Of a stretch of DNA of 64,000 nt, positions 20,243 through 31,154 are shown in pieces (the stretch's first letter is position 1; each line of letters starts with the position of its first letter). Made by a program: the position numbers and the translations under genes. The notes under the pieces were generated by a model. That model had not been told where the DNA came from. It ran no database searches and worked only from the letters and a program-made list of their open reading frames with translations. Source of the stretch: Chondrus crispus (lineage: Eukaryota > Rhodophyta > Florideophyceae > Gigartinales > Gigartinaceae); assembly GCF_000350225.1 (NCBI RefSeq), contig NW_005179013.1, forward strand, positions 1-64,000, written 5' to 3'.

Positions 20243-22660
20243 TTACCCTTTTTTCGAACTACCCGTGCTATCGGAGCTAACCTCCTGGCTATCGACGGCC
20301 AGGTCTTCTTCCGGTAGCCGGTCGCGTGGGTCGGGACGATTCCCCCACTGCGGCTCGGCGGCCTTGGCGAAGTACTCCGGTACTTCCGGGCCTTGACCTG
20401 CGGCGTCCGGTCGTCGCAGGATATGGGGGACGAAGCGAGTCGGCTCTCCTTCGTGACCCTCTGTGGGTAGAGGGTACGGGTCCTCTACCCAGTCTTGCAG
20501 GTACATTATCGCATTTTGTACCTGTTGGGGTAACCGTGAGCGGTCTCGGTCCCCTCTCTCTCCTTGGCGCGGGTACCTCGTGTCCGCCTGGCGATAGGCG
20601 GGTCGATCCCGACGATCGACTTCGTCACGACGGTACCCGCCTCCACGGGGGGCGAAGCGTGCGCCCCCACCCCTTCGGATCGGGAAACCTTGACGCGGGG
20701 GACGGCCCTCGCCCACCGCTTGCCGGAGGAGATTGCGCGCACCGGGGCGCGTCTCCATCTGGTAGCGGTAGTTCCTGTACGCCGTGAACATTCGTTGTTC
20801 CGGCGACAGGAACGGGCACGCGTACATGGCATGCCCATACGTACGGCATAGCCAGCACACGTAAGCGCTGCCGTCCGTTGAGGCGAAGGTCGCCGCGTGC
20901 CGCGCCTCCTCATCGGTGAGGAGGGGCACGCGAGGCGAGGCGCTTCCCTTATCTCGACTCGAGATATCGAGCTCGGCGACGCGGGGGTCCGTGCCCCTTG
21001 CCACTCTCGGAGTGGCCGCGAATGCGATCGCGTAACTCGACGTCGTTCCAGTCGACATCGGTGAGGGGGTTCGTGCCCCCACGGGCCCTGCTCCTTGCGT
21101 AATGAGGACAGGGTCGGCCTGCCACTCATCCTCCCCGATATGGAGGGTCGAGGCGTGTGAACTTGTCGCGGCGGACTTCGTAGTCCTGCCAGCCCTCCCT
21201 GCCGGTTTCGAATCCGGCAGGGGTAAACCGCGCCGGGCGCGGTACGTTGTACCTTCCGCCGTGGCGATACGGCGGATGGTCGGAAGATCGGTCTTCTGAC
21301 TGCCTGGCAGCCTTTGCACAGTTTCGGATACTGCGGCACGGGTTGCCGGTGCAAGTCCCCGCACGAAGTAGTGCGCGAGGGACTGTTCGGAGAAGACTGC
21401 CGTGCATCGGAACGCGGCAGTCTCGAGTCGGTCAGCAAACGTGCTTTCCGTCTCATGCGGTTGCTGTCGCGCCGTAGCGACAGCGTCGTACGCTTCACCC
21501 AACACGTCGTCCGTGAGGTAGCGTTTTAAGAATTGGTTCACGAGCCCCGGCCAGCTCACGTCGTCGTGGAGCTGGCCGGCGCGGAGGCCACGCATCGTAT
21601 AACTCGTATACAGTCGCTCCGCGTCGCGCTCGAGGAAATGCGCGAGGACTCGTACCGCAACACCTTCGGTCAGGTGTTGCGAGTTGAAGGTGATTCGGAT
21701 ATCCTTCAAGAACGGCAGCAGCTGGATCGGGTCGGTACCGTCGAAGCTGCGCATCGTGGGACGGATCCCACGACAGCGTTGGACGTACTTCGCGATCCGT
21801 CCCGCGTCACCCGAGGTAACGAGCCTCGAGGTGTTATCCAAGCGGTACATACGATAGTCAGCAACGGCGCTGAAATCTTGGATCATCGTATGTACCGGCT
21901 CGAGCCCGGGTTCAGCGAGACCCAGCGTGCCGAAGGAGGTAACCGGTAGCGTACGGACGACTACCGGACCTGGATGCTCGGCGTAACTCGCCGGCGGATA
22001 GCCGCCCCAGCGGGGATCGACGGAGAACATCGGTTCTCCGGACCCGCGGGCGGCTCCTCCACGGTCCTGTTCGTCCGCGTACGATACGCGGTCCACTTGC
22101 CGCCTACTTCCGACGATAGGCGGCAAGGCTTGGGTCTCAGACGCGAAGTTCGCGTCTATCGGAGGGCGGCTTCCTTCTGTAGTCCGACTGGTAGCGGCAC
22201 CAGTCGGACGCCAACCTTCGGGGGCGGCGGCGCTCGGAGGTACGGTACCACCGGGCCCTCTCGGGGGGGCACCGGGTAGCCTTTCGGCCATGGTACGTTC
22301 CATGTCACGAGCACGCCGACGAGTGGCGTCGAGCTCAGCAGAGAGGTGCGCGAACGCACCCAATTGCTCTGCGGACGGAGAGGTTCGGTCCTCGGGTCGT
22401 CTCACCGAGGTCGGCCTCTCAGGGCGACCTTGCCCGGACGGTCCGGGCGAGGCGAAACGGGAGTCTTCGACGAGCACGATCCGCGAGTGTAACTCGTCGA
22501 TCAGTGCTCGGAGATTCTCTAAGGACTGCGTCACTCTATCGAACCTCCCTTCACGCAGGGAGCGGAGTTCGGCCATACATCGAGTGTATACATGGTCCGA
22601 TACATCGATCCGAAGGGAAGTACGGACTTCCTCGATGTATTCGGCTATGCGTTCGAACAT
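20243..22660 (-). CDS. gag: Gypsy-A gag
   Basis: Structural protein frame ending at 20243. The first in-frame ATG is at 22660 (MFERIAEYIEEVRTSLRID), giving about 806 residues; the frame is open further upstream through the leader into the 5' LTR, so the true N-terminus is uncertain. A capsid-like core (RYLTDDVLGEAYDAVATARQQPHETESTFADRLETAAFRC...FVRGLAPATRAAV) is followed by a zinc knuckle C-x2-C-x4-H-x4-C (CWLCRTYGHAMYAC, near 20815-20856) and an arginine-rich tail (RRGGGARFAPRGGGYRRDEVDRRDR) suited to binding RNA. About as long as large chromovirus gags with added disordered N- and C-termini. Confidence 0.9.
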   Translation of the reverse strand: MFERIAEYIEEVRTSLRIDVSDHVYTRCMAELRSLREGRFDRVTQSLENLRALIDELHSRIVLVEDSRFASPGPSGQGRPERPTSVRRPEDRTSPSAEQLGAFAHLSAELDATRRRARDMERTMAERLPGAPPRGPGGTVPPSAAAPEGWRPTGAATSRTTEGSRPPIDANFASETQALPPIVGSRRQVDRVSYADEQDRGGAARGSGEPMFSVDPRWGGYPPASYAEHPGPVVVRTLPVTSFGTLGLAEPGLEPVHTMIQDFSAVADYRMYRLDNTSRLVTSGDAGRIAKYVQRCRGIRPTMRSFDGTDPIQLLPFLKDIRITFNSQHLTEGVAVRVLAHFLERDAERLYTSYTMRGLRAGQLHDDVSWPGLVNQFLKRYLTDDVLGEAYDAVATARQQPHETESTFADRLETAAFRCTAVFSEQSLAHYFVRGLAPATRAAVSETVQRLPGSQKTDLPTIRRIATAEGTTYRARRGLPLPDSKPAGRAGRTTKSAATSSHASTLHIGEDEWQADPVLITQGAGPVGARTPSPMSTGTTSSYAIAFAATPRVARGTDPRVAELDISSRDKGSASPRVPLLTDEEARHAATFASTDGSAYVCWLCRTYGHAMYACPFLSPEQRMFTAYRNYRYQMETRPGARNLLRQAVGEGRPPRQGFPIRRGGGARFAPRGGGYRRDEVDRRDRPAYRQADTRYPRQGERGDRDRSRLPQQVQNAIMYLQDWVEDPYPLPTEGHEGEPTRFVPHILRRPDAAGQGPEVPEYFAKAAEPQWGNRPDPRDRLPEEDLAVDSQEVSSDSTGSSKKG

Positions 22661-22882
22661 CGCCGCCGCTCTTTCCTCGGAGGATCCGAGCGACGGTTCG
22701 CGGTCACGAGGACCTGCGTCGCCGTCGCCCGACGGGGCGGATGGGGACTGCACAGCGGCCGGACTCAGATCCGCCGCTTCGGAGCGGATCGAGGGCTCAA
22801 ACTCTTCGGCCCATGCCGGGTAGTACGAGCCAAGCACCCGCGGTACACACTCGTGTCGCCGGGATTGCGCTACAGTCGACTC

Positions 22883-23519
22883 TGTAGCATAAACACCCCC
22901 AAACGGCGGGGGTGTATGCACGCAGTTCAGTAGCAGACTCCGGATCGGCGGAAGACGGAACACACGCAAAGGGAAAGGACACGGGTCCTGGTAGCGTGGT
23001 AGAGCGGGAAGGGTGGCAGGCGCGAGTGATTGCGCAGCGGGGCGGATCGACGCCTCAACGCCCCGGGGCGACACTGGGTAGCGGGCCAGTGTCGACGGGC
23101 GGAGGCGGATCGCTGCACGCGCGCGCACTGTAGCGCCTGCACCCCGCGTCGGTTCCCTTACCTAAACGAGACGCGAGAGCGGACTCGTGTTTTAGGTTAA
23201 GCGGTGGGTTGTCGACCAAGGCGGAAGGTCGTGGACAAGCCCGTGCTTGTCCCTTTCCTCCGCCGTCGGTCGCTCCCTTATTTAATGTACAAGTGTTCGG
23301 TTATCATACCAGACTACAGTATCATGCTACCGTAGCCGGCGCGAGTCGTCGCGCGCGGTGGCTCTGTCAGCTATCGAGCTGAAAGTACACGTGTGTGCCA
23401 CGTGTGTGTGCGCACGCCCTGCACACGTGTGGTACACGTGTGGGCTCGTGTGGGCTGTAAGGTTCGTGCCTTACAGCCCCTGATCTAAACCTAATCGAAT
23501 CGACGGCGCATATACCACA
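22883..23519 (-). repeat. 5' LTR of Gypsy-A
   Basis: 637 bp, nearly identical to 11006-11642. Stem-loop at 23233-23252, TATA-like stretch near 23276-23288. The sequence after the LTR (22882 downwards) does not begin with TGG, unlike Gypsy-L and Gypsy-1, so its tRNA primer is unknown. Confidence 0.95.
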
Positions 23520-24111
23520 CTGTGCTCTCGCTATGGTGCGCCGTTGGACGCAAGTTGATGACAGTACTGGTGTGATTCACATCGGATATCACGTGAGATG
23601 TGTAGAAAGTCTGGATGCACATTGTTGCTACCCGTCATAGTTGTCTGGCAGTGTGTACCGAAATGAGTAAGGTACGAAACAAGGGCATGTATGGGGACTG
23701 AGATATGACAGGACTTTGCGTTGTTGGAAATAGAGAGATGCCAAGTTTTTCATTGTGCAAGAATATATTCTGTCATGTCTGGATGCAGATTAGTAAGGTT
23801 TGAAACGATTGCATGCAGAGGGCCATGGTTTACAGTCACTCGAAATGTGTAGAAACTGTTGTGCACTGATAGTCAATAGTCAATTCGTAAGGTGGAAATA
23901 GAACAGTGTGGACGGGCGAGAAGAGGACCGCGCTTGGTCGCGCATATGGTGAGTACGGTTTACCAGGTGTCAAAGTAATGGGATAGTGTAACACTAAAAG
24001 TGTATAAGTATCGCCGAAAGACGGCTCTAAGTAAACCTTGGTACCAACTCCTTCACTCACACACATCAACCTGCCCTCCTTCTTTCCCTTGCCCCTCCGA
24101 ACCCACCATTA

Positions 24112-25689
24112 GACCCGTAGCCACTTGTGCCAACTTATGTTTCGGCTCGGTGGCCGTGCCTTGCTCTTTCCGAAGGAATACGTAGGATCCTGAAGGGATG
24201 TCATACTTCGACTTGCGGAGCCTTGCGCCGAACTTTCGCTTGTAGCGCGCTTGTTCTTTCCGCAAGCTCTTACCAGCGCCTTTCATCAGGCTTTCCAACC
24301 ACAACTGCCATTTCAGGTGGTACGGTCGATTCGAGCTAAATTCTTCCAAACTTGGCTGTGCTTGTAACGCAATGCTTCTCGGCGCCCGAGCTAACACCAG
24401 CTCGAAGGGCGCGATGTTCGTAGTTCGATGAACTTGCGTGTTGTATGCGAACGTCACGGCGTCGCTAAATAGGTCCCAGTCTTTGGGATGCTCCCCAACA
24501 TCTTTTCGCAACGCGGAAGTCAGCGTGCGGTTAAACCTCTCAACTTGGCCGTTGGCTTGCGGGTGGTATGTAGTCGTGAACACATTGCGTATGCCGAGAA
24601 TTCGACAGACGTTCTGAAAGAACCGGGCCGTGAACTGTGTTCCATTGTCGGACAGTAGCTTGACCGGCGGTCCGTACACGAATACCCGATGGTTTACGAA
24701 GGCTTGTGCGATGTGCGCAGCTGATATCTTCTTCAACGGTACGGTTCGTACCAGTTTCGAGTATCGGTCGCTGATCACGAGAATATACCGATTTCCTCGT
24801 TTAGTTGTAATTAGCCCGCCGAGGATGTCGATGGCGACAAACTCCAGCGGAGCTTTGTGCGTGAACAGCTTCATTTCCCTCGTGTTTCTTCTTAACTTCA
24901 CCCTTTCCCGCGCGCATGCGGCGCAATTCTTCGCGACTGCGTAGCAGTCTAGGGCCATCGTGGGGCAGTAGACCTATCTTCTCAATGTTTTGTAAAGTTT
25001 CCTGCCTCCCGGGTGGCCTGCCAATTTTCCGTAGTGGCTCAACCCTAGAACGCGGTCCCTTAACGATTGTGGTATCATCACTTGTACAAACTACGCCGCG
25101 GTACGGCATAGAGTTCCTTCGAGTTCCTCGGTCTCCGTGCTGAACGTTCTCACCTTTCCGGCGTCCATTTCTTCCTTGATGCAGTTGCAGAAGGGGTCGA
25201 CGGCTTGCTCGCGAATGAGCTCCCCCGGAGTGACAACTTGGAATTGACCGAGGCGCTCAGGGGCGGCCCCCCCTCTTCAAGAGCGAGGATGTCGTCTAAC
25301 GCGTCAAAATTGTCCTCGTTCTCTACTGTTCCCTCGGCTGGTTCGGCCATAAAGCATGGAATTTCGTCGTCGATTTCGTCGACGGTTTCTCCAGCGGTCC
25401 GTAATCTTGACATGGCATCAGGTTGGCTGTTATCCTTGCCCTTCATGTACTTGATTTCGAACTCAAACTCCGAGAGGGGTAGCCTCCATCGGATTAATCT
25501 CCCGCTGGGGTCGGTTACGTTCATCAACCACCTCAATGAAGCATGGTCGGTATGCACAATGAAGTGCTCGCCATATAGATATGGTCTTAGAGTCTGTACG
25601 GCCCAAATTACCGCTAAACATACTTTTTATGATACAGAATAGTTTCTCTCGGCTGCGGCTAACGTTCTTGAAAAGAACCCAACGGGTTT
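24112..25689 (-). pseudogene. Gypsy-2 RNase H and integrase segment
   Basis: Minus-strand fragments: RNase H part (YGEHFIVHTDHASLRWLMNVTDPSGRLIRWRLPLSEFEFEI), acidic linker, integrase zinc-finger remains (CAACARERVKL) and catalytic core (VAIDILGG..TTKRGNRYILVISDRYSKL, LLSDNGTQFTARFF, NGQVERFNRTL), then a long C-terminal part (YNTQVHRTTNIAPFELVLARAP). It is bounded left by the Copia LTR and right by Gypsy-1. A few breaks. Clearly a lineage separate from Gypsy-A and Gypsy-1. Confidence 0.9.
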
Positions 25690-26352
25690 TGTGGCATAAC
25701 GGCGGTTCGCGATTAGATTTAGATCAGATCAATACGAATCACACCCGCGCAAACGTGTACCCCCACGTGTACGGAGGACGCGGGACCACACGCGTACACG
25801 TGTAGGAGGCGCGTACCACCGCGCGCACAGTACGCGGCTCACACGTGTGCTGTCAGCCCCGACGGCTGACAGCATTACAGCGTGGGACGACCCGCGCTAC
25901 AGTAAGTTACTACAGCATACCGGTACTGTAGTATTATGATAGACGCATTGTATACAATAAATACGAGCGCGACCGGCGGCGGGGTAGGTGGACAAGCACG
26001 GACTTGTCCACGACCTACCGCCTAGGTCCGTCTTCCAGCTTAACTAACTCGCGCGATCCGCCTTCGCGCGCGTTAACCGGGACAAAGCGGGTAGGGGACG
26101 GCCGCGTACGCGAGCGAGCCTAGATCCGCCTCCGCCCGTCAGCGCTGGTACGTTACCCAGCGCTGCTACGGGGCGTCGAGGCGTAGATCGGCCCGCGCGT
26201 ACGCTCGTCCCCGACCGTCCCGCTCTACCACGCAACCAGGGCCCGCTTCCCTGTCCCGTTAGCTGTGTGTTCTCCCCGTCTTCTCGCCCCTCGTACGGGG
26301 TCTACGTCGAGCTAAGTATACACCCCTCTCCGTTGGGGGGTGTTATACTACA
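25690..26352 (+). repeat. 5' LTR of Gypsy-1
   Basis: 663 bp. U3 has clustered CACGTG motifs (25756-25805); a TATA-like aataaata lies near 25951-25960; a stem-loop at 25990-26009 (ggacaag-cacgga-cttgtcc) follows; the terminal hairpin (acacccc/ggggtgt) is near 26320-26344. Confidence 0.95.
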
Positions 26353-26353
26353 G

Positions 26354-26369
26354 TGGTCTCCCGACCTAG
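26354..26369 (+). other. Primer-binding-site candidate of Gypsy-1
   Basis: TGGTCTCCCGACCTAG one base after the LTR, identical to that of Gypsy-L; begins with TGG as needed to pair with a tRNA CCA end. Confidence 0.6.
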
Positions 26370-26428
26370 AAGGCCACGCGATTATCGCGAGAAGAATATC
26401 GTTCGGATCCGCGTCCGCGCTTATCGAA

Positions 26429-29401
26429 ATGGAAGAAGGAACCGCGAACTCGATTCAGACGGAACCGGCGAATATGGAGTCACCCGCGCGCCGCGCCTCC
26501 GAGTCAGGCGCGCTGCGCGCCCCCTTTGGCGGCGCCGCCGCAGGTCCTACCGACCGCGAACCATCGCCTGGGTTTTCAGAAGGACGCGCTCGCGCGATGT
26601 ATGACAGGATCGCGGAATACATCGAGGACGTCCGGACCTCGCTTCGAATTGACGTCTCGGACGCGGTATATTCGCGCTGTATGGAAGAGCTACGCTCGCT
26701 TCGCGAAGGAAGGTTCGACCGCGTCTCCCAATCTTTGGAGAACCTCCGAGCACTAGTCGACCAGCTACAGAGTCGGCTAGCGCTCGTCGAGGATTCGCGT
26801 CTTGATTCCCCTGTCGAGGACAGGGAAGGCCGCCCTGAGAGGTCGGCCTCATCAAGACCACCTGACGCACAACCCTTCCCGTCTGCGGGGCAAATACGCG
26901 CGTTTGCCCATATGGCCGCAGAACTCAACTCGACGCGGAGACGCGCTCGCGAGGTGGAACAGAACCCGACCAACAGGTCGCCCGGAGCCCCTACGAGAGG
27001 GCCCGGTGCCACTGTTCCCCCGATCGCGTCAGACACGTCGGAGTTCCGACCGACTGGTGCCGGATCTAGTCGGTACGCGGATGGCCCAAGACCACCAATG
27101 GACGCGAATGTCGCGTCCGAAACCCAAGCCCTCCCGTATGTCGCCGGAGACATACGGGGGATGAGACCCGTACCGTACGCGGACGACCAGGACCGTGGAG
27201 GAGCCGCCCGCGGATCAAGAGAACCGATTCTCTCTTTCGATCCTCGCTGGGGCGGCGACCAGCCGGTGGACCTCACCGCGCATCCCGGTCCGGTCGATAT
27301 CCGAACGCTGCCCGTCACCCCTTTCGGGACGTTGGGACCCGCGGCACCCGGGGTCCAGCCCGTCCATACCATGATACAGGAGTTCAGTGATGTCGCGAAC
27401 TACCGCATGTATCGGTTGGACAATACGTCGAGGCTCGTTACCTCGGGAGACGCGGGACGGATCGTGAAGTACGTCCAGCGCTGTCGTGGGATTCGACCCA
27501 CGATGCGCAGCTTAGACGGCACGGACGCGATTAAGTTACTACCGTTCCTGAAGGATATACGTATCACCCTCAACGCGCAACACCTAACCGAAGGTGTTGC
27601 CTGATGTTACAATCGAGGTCTGAAAAATTTGCCGCAAAAATTCGTTAACCACTAAGCCACAGGCGCTGGCTTCTTGGTGTCCCCTTGGGCGCGCTCACTA
27701 TTTCAACACTCCCCCACGACCAAGGGACGCCAAACACACGGCGCGGGTCACTGCACAACACACAGGCAGGTACGTTCCCAAGTGTGATACAAACAAACAA
27801 ACAAACATTGCGCCGCCCAAGTGCACCCTGTGAGAATCGAACTCACGAATGGTAGCGTAAATCTGGGCCCATAACCTGATGTTACAATCGAGGTCTGAAA
27901 AATTTGCCGCAAAAATTCGTTAACCACTAAGCCACAGGCGCTGGCTTCTTGGTGTCCCCTTGGGCGCGCTCACTATTTCAACATTGCCGTCCGCGTCTTC
28001 GCGCATTTTCTTGAACGCGACGCGGAAAGATTGTATACGAGTTATACCATGCGCGGACTACGCGCTGGCCAGCTTCACGACGACATAATCTGGCCTGGTC
28101 TCGTCAACCAGTTCATCAAACGCTACCTCACGGACGACGTGTTAGGTGAAGCGTATGATACAGTCGCGACCGCGCGACAGCATCCGCACGAGACGGAGAA
28201 CGCGTACGCGGATCGATTAGAGTCCGCCGCATTCCGGTGCACCGCGGTGTTCACCGAACAAGCACTCGCGCATTATTTCGTGCGCGGACTAGCCCCGGCG
28301 ACCCGAGCCGCCGTGGCTGAGACTGTGCAACGACTGCCCGGATCGCAGAAGACAGACCTCTCAAGCATCCGCCGTATAGCGACGGCGGAAGGGACTACAT
28401 TCCGCGCGCGTCGCGGCCTACCCCTGCCGGATCCGAAACCGGCAGGGAGAGCGGGTCGACCATCGAGGTCGAACGCGACAAGTTCACCCGCGACAGCCCT
28501 CCATATTGGAGAAGATGAGTGGCAGGCCGACCCTGTCCTCATCGCGCGAGGCATGGAGCAAGGGGGAGGTCGACCTCCCCCACCGGCGTCAACGCTGTCG
28601 ACCGGAAGCTTCGCCACCGCGTTCGCGCATACTCCGCGCCTGCCAAGTGGTACGGACCACAAGTTGCAGGAGTTGGACATTTCGCGTCAAGGAGGGGATC
28701 GCATATCGGCAAGCGTCTCCAAGTTAACCGAAGAGGAGACGTGTCACGCGGCATCTTTCGCATCCACAGACGGTAGCGCGTGCGTCTGTTGGCTATGCCG
28801 TACGTACGGGCATGCCATGTACGCGTGTCCCTTCCTGTCGCCCGAGCAACGGATGTTCACCGCGTGCAGGAATTACAAGTACCAGATGGAGACGCGTCCT
28901 GGGATGCGCAACCTCCTCCAGCAATCGGTTCGCGAGGACCGATTTCCTCGTCAAGGGTACCCGAGTCAAGCGGGTGCGGGCGCCCGCTTCGCTCCCCGCG
29001 GTGGCAGGTACCGTCGTAATGAACTCGACCAACGCGGGAGACGTGACTTCCGCCAGGCGGACACGCGATATCCGCGTCAAGACGGAAGGGGAGACCGGGA
29101 CCGTTCCTGACTCCCGCCGGGGGTACAGAACGCGATAATGTACCTCCAGGGCTGGGCAGAGGATACGCATGCCCTGCCCAGGGGGGGACGCGAAGGAGAT
29201 CCGGCACCCGCGGCCCCGCAAATTCTACAACGTCCGGACGTGGTGAATCAAGGCCTCGAAGTATCCGAATACTTCGACCAAGCCGCGAGACCGAGATGGA
29301 CCACGCCCGCGCCCCCACTCTACGAGGGATGCGGACGCGCGCCAGCTATCGGTAGCGACGCGCTTAGCTCCGATAGCTCCGGTAGCTCAAAAACCCCGTA
29401 A
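26429..29401 (+). pseudogene. Gypsy-1 gag, interrupted by a miniature element
   Basis: Homologous to Gypsy-A gag along its length: N-terminal disordered region, AMYDRIAEYIEDVRTSLRIDVSD, capsid-like region (RYLTDDVLGEAYDTVATARQHPHETENAYADRL), zinc knuckle C-x2-C-x4-H-x4-C (CWLCRTYGHAMYAC), basic tail. The ATG at 26429 (MEEGTANSIQTE) follows a short leader. It is interrupted by the 382-bp miniature element at 27602-27983 and has about one other break. Confidence 0.9.
27602..27983 (-). mobile_element. Miniature LTR element (TRIM-like), complete, with tRNA-like boxes
   Basis: 382 bp: two 107-bp direct repeats (27602-27708 and 27877-27983) around a 168-bp centre, with TSD ttgcc (27597-27601 and 27984-27988). 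On the minus strand the LTR runs TGTTGAAATAG...TAACATCA; next to it is GGTTATGGGCCCAG, the Copia primer site, and the other end of the centre has a purine tract (gtgggggag). No coding capacity, so it must depend on enzymes from another element, probably Copia. It also has an A-box-like tggcttagtgg (27918-27934) in the LTR and a B-box-like gagttcgattctc (27830-27846) inside, on the same strand. Confidence 0.9.
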
Positions 29402-29538
29402 AGACGGTTACGTTCGCGCGGTCGCGTGAGCCGTCTTGTCCATATCCCATCGACCCGCCACCACGAGCCCGACAAGGGCACGGGGGATATTTGCCGATAA
29501 TATAACCCGCGCCCTCACGCGAAGACGCCGAAACTCGC

Positions 29539-30303
29539 GTGATTCCGGCGCAGGAAATAAGGGACGTCGTGGCTTCCGTATGCCCGACGCCCGAGAAGAA
29601 GCCCCTAGGCCCCCCCGTGGGCTCTAAGCTGCGGGAGGACCGCGAACCGCGCAAGGACGCGACTTGTCGTGCGGACGTCAACGAACAACAGACGTCCCGC
29701 CACCAAGGAAGAAGGACGCGTAAACGCGGAAAGAGCCGCCGCCGACGCCCCAGGCGAAACGACCTCGCAAAGCGGACCGCGCCGAAGGTTGTCGACGGCG
29801 TCATCAGCTTGATGACGTCGAAGATATATAATGTCCTCGGCTCGATAGCCACGGAGGGCAACGCGTTCAAGCCCCACACTATCGCCGTTGATACGTGCTC
29901 GGGATACAATCTGGTGAGGAAGGCCGACCTTTCTCCCGACTGGACGCGTTACGTAATACGCGACGCGCCTCTGCCACGGCTGGCGGGCGCGAATAGCAAC
30001 CCGCTCAAGCTTAGCGCGGTTGTCCGGCTGGCCGTCCGGCTCCGGAACACGACGTTCCGGGTTCCGTTCGTCGTCGCGGACCAGCTCGCGGTTCCCGTTC
30101 TCCTTGGGACCGCGTTCATTGACGCGCACGTGCGTCGTATCGATGTCGACGCGCAGAAGCTCGACCTCCGTCAAGGTGGCTCCATTGCCATTGTCGACGG
30201 GAGGGGGGAGCCGTCTCCCCCGACCAGACGACAAGGCCGTCAGACGAGCCGAGCTGACGTACGCGAAGAAGCCCCGCAGGCGATCCGTATTGCCCGCTGG
30301 GTT
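29539..30303 (+). pseudogene. Gypsy-1 pol, N-terminal part with protease
   Basis: Basic N-terminus (RRTRKRGKSRRRRPRRNDL) and aspartic protease (KIYNVLGSIATEGNAFKPHTIAVDTCSGYNLVRKADL...VLLGTAFIDAHVRRIDVDAQKLDLRQGGSIAIVDG), close to Gypsy-A pol and with the same DTCSG active-site context. Cut at 30304 by a Copia LTR. The start codon is uncertain. Confidence 0.85.
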
Positions 30304-31154
30304 TATTGAAAATGTGCGACCACATGCTGTTATCTGGAAAGTGCAAAATCGAGCGACACGTGTACATGACTCGACGGTCCGGACCCTCACCCCATATCAC
30401 CACATGACACGTGTAAATTCTCAGATTTTGGGGTTCTGGGGACGAAAGTGGACTTTTGGAGGGTTATGCAAATTTGCATAAATGCCGAAAATTCGCATTT
30501 GGCCGGAACCGTTATAGGGCTACACAGGCAATACTGCAAATCTATTGGGTGTCGGTTCGAATGCTGCAATTCTATTGGTCTGTTACTGTCCACTTATATG
30601 CAGTCATGCCGGTGATATATCTTGAATGATCGGTATACGTTTTAATTACATCATTTCGGGGGTTTCAAATTGTTGACCATGGTTGTAATGGGTAATTACG
30701 TGTGGCCTTGGCGCTGGACACTTGTGTGCGGTGTACACATGTACACATCGCCAGGTTACTGCGTGTACGTACACTTGTACACGTCGCCTACATACGGTCC
30801 GGCGCGTGTCCGAGCACAGTACATGTGAATTAAAAGTACAACAAGTATTTCTCGAAAGAGACATGTACTTACGTGAGTACTCAGTGTACGCGTCACGCTG
30901 TATGCGACCCTTGCATCAGCATGCGCCGTTGTACTACACTCTCGTCAGCATGCGACGTTGTACTGTGCTCTCGTTATGGTGCGCCGTTGGATGCAAGTTG
31001 ATGACAGTACTCGTGTGATTCACATTGGATATCACGTGAGATGTGTAGAAAGTCTGGATGCACATTGTTGCTATCCGTGATAGTTATCTGGCAGTGTGTA
31101 CCGAAATTAGTAAGGTACGAAACAAGGGCATGTATGGGGACTGAGATATGACAG
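30304..31154 (+). repeat. Copia-1 LTR type b, 5' part
   Basis: Begins TATTGAAAATGTGCG inside Gypsy-1 pol; ends where an opposite-facing type-a LTR begins. The 3' part of a type-b LTR in the same orientation is at 38529-38810, so the two probably come from one LTR opened by later insertion. The outer flanks do not form a TSD. Confidence 0.85.

Larger units (their letters stand above)
11006..23519 (-). mobile_element. Gypsy-A: whole-looking 12.5-kb Ty3/Gypsy chromovirus with antisense gene
   Basis: Minus-strand element with 637-bp LTRs at 22883-23519 (5') and 11006-11642 (3') and TSD ctgtg (11001-11005 and 23520-23524). Order 5' to 3': LTR, gag, pol, 53-bp tandem repeat, antisense ORF, polypurine tract, LTR. 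The LTRs differ at only about three positions, so insertion is recent, the youngest datable here. Gag, pol and the antisense ORF are all long open frames, and it looks whole. Confidence 0.95.
10344..24111 (+). mobile_element. Solo Copia-1 LTR (type b), split by Gypsy-A
   Basis: Type-b Copia-1 LTR in two parts, 10344-11005 and 23520-24111 (the first five bases of the second part being the Gypsy-A TSD), about 1.25 kb in total. It begins TATTGATAATG and ends CCACCATTA. TSD gaccc on both sides (10339-10343, 24112-24116) shows insertion in the Gypsy-2 integrase. No internal Copia sequence remains, the usual result of recombination between two LTRs. Gypsy-A inserted into it afterwards. Confidence 0.9.

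Noticed and set aside
22823-22860. Alternative primer site of Gypsy-A (gcaatcccggcgacacga)
   Set aside because: Looks like a tRNA 3' part but in the sense orientation, so it could not pair with a tRNA primer.
27830-27934. Possible tRNA gene
   Set aside because: A- and B-box-like sequences exist but there is no full cloverleaf or clear anticodon arm, and they lie across the LTR-centre boundary of the miniature element.
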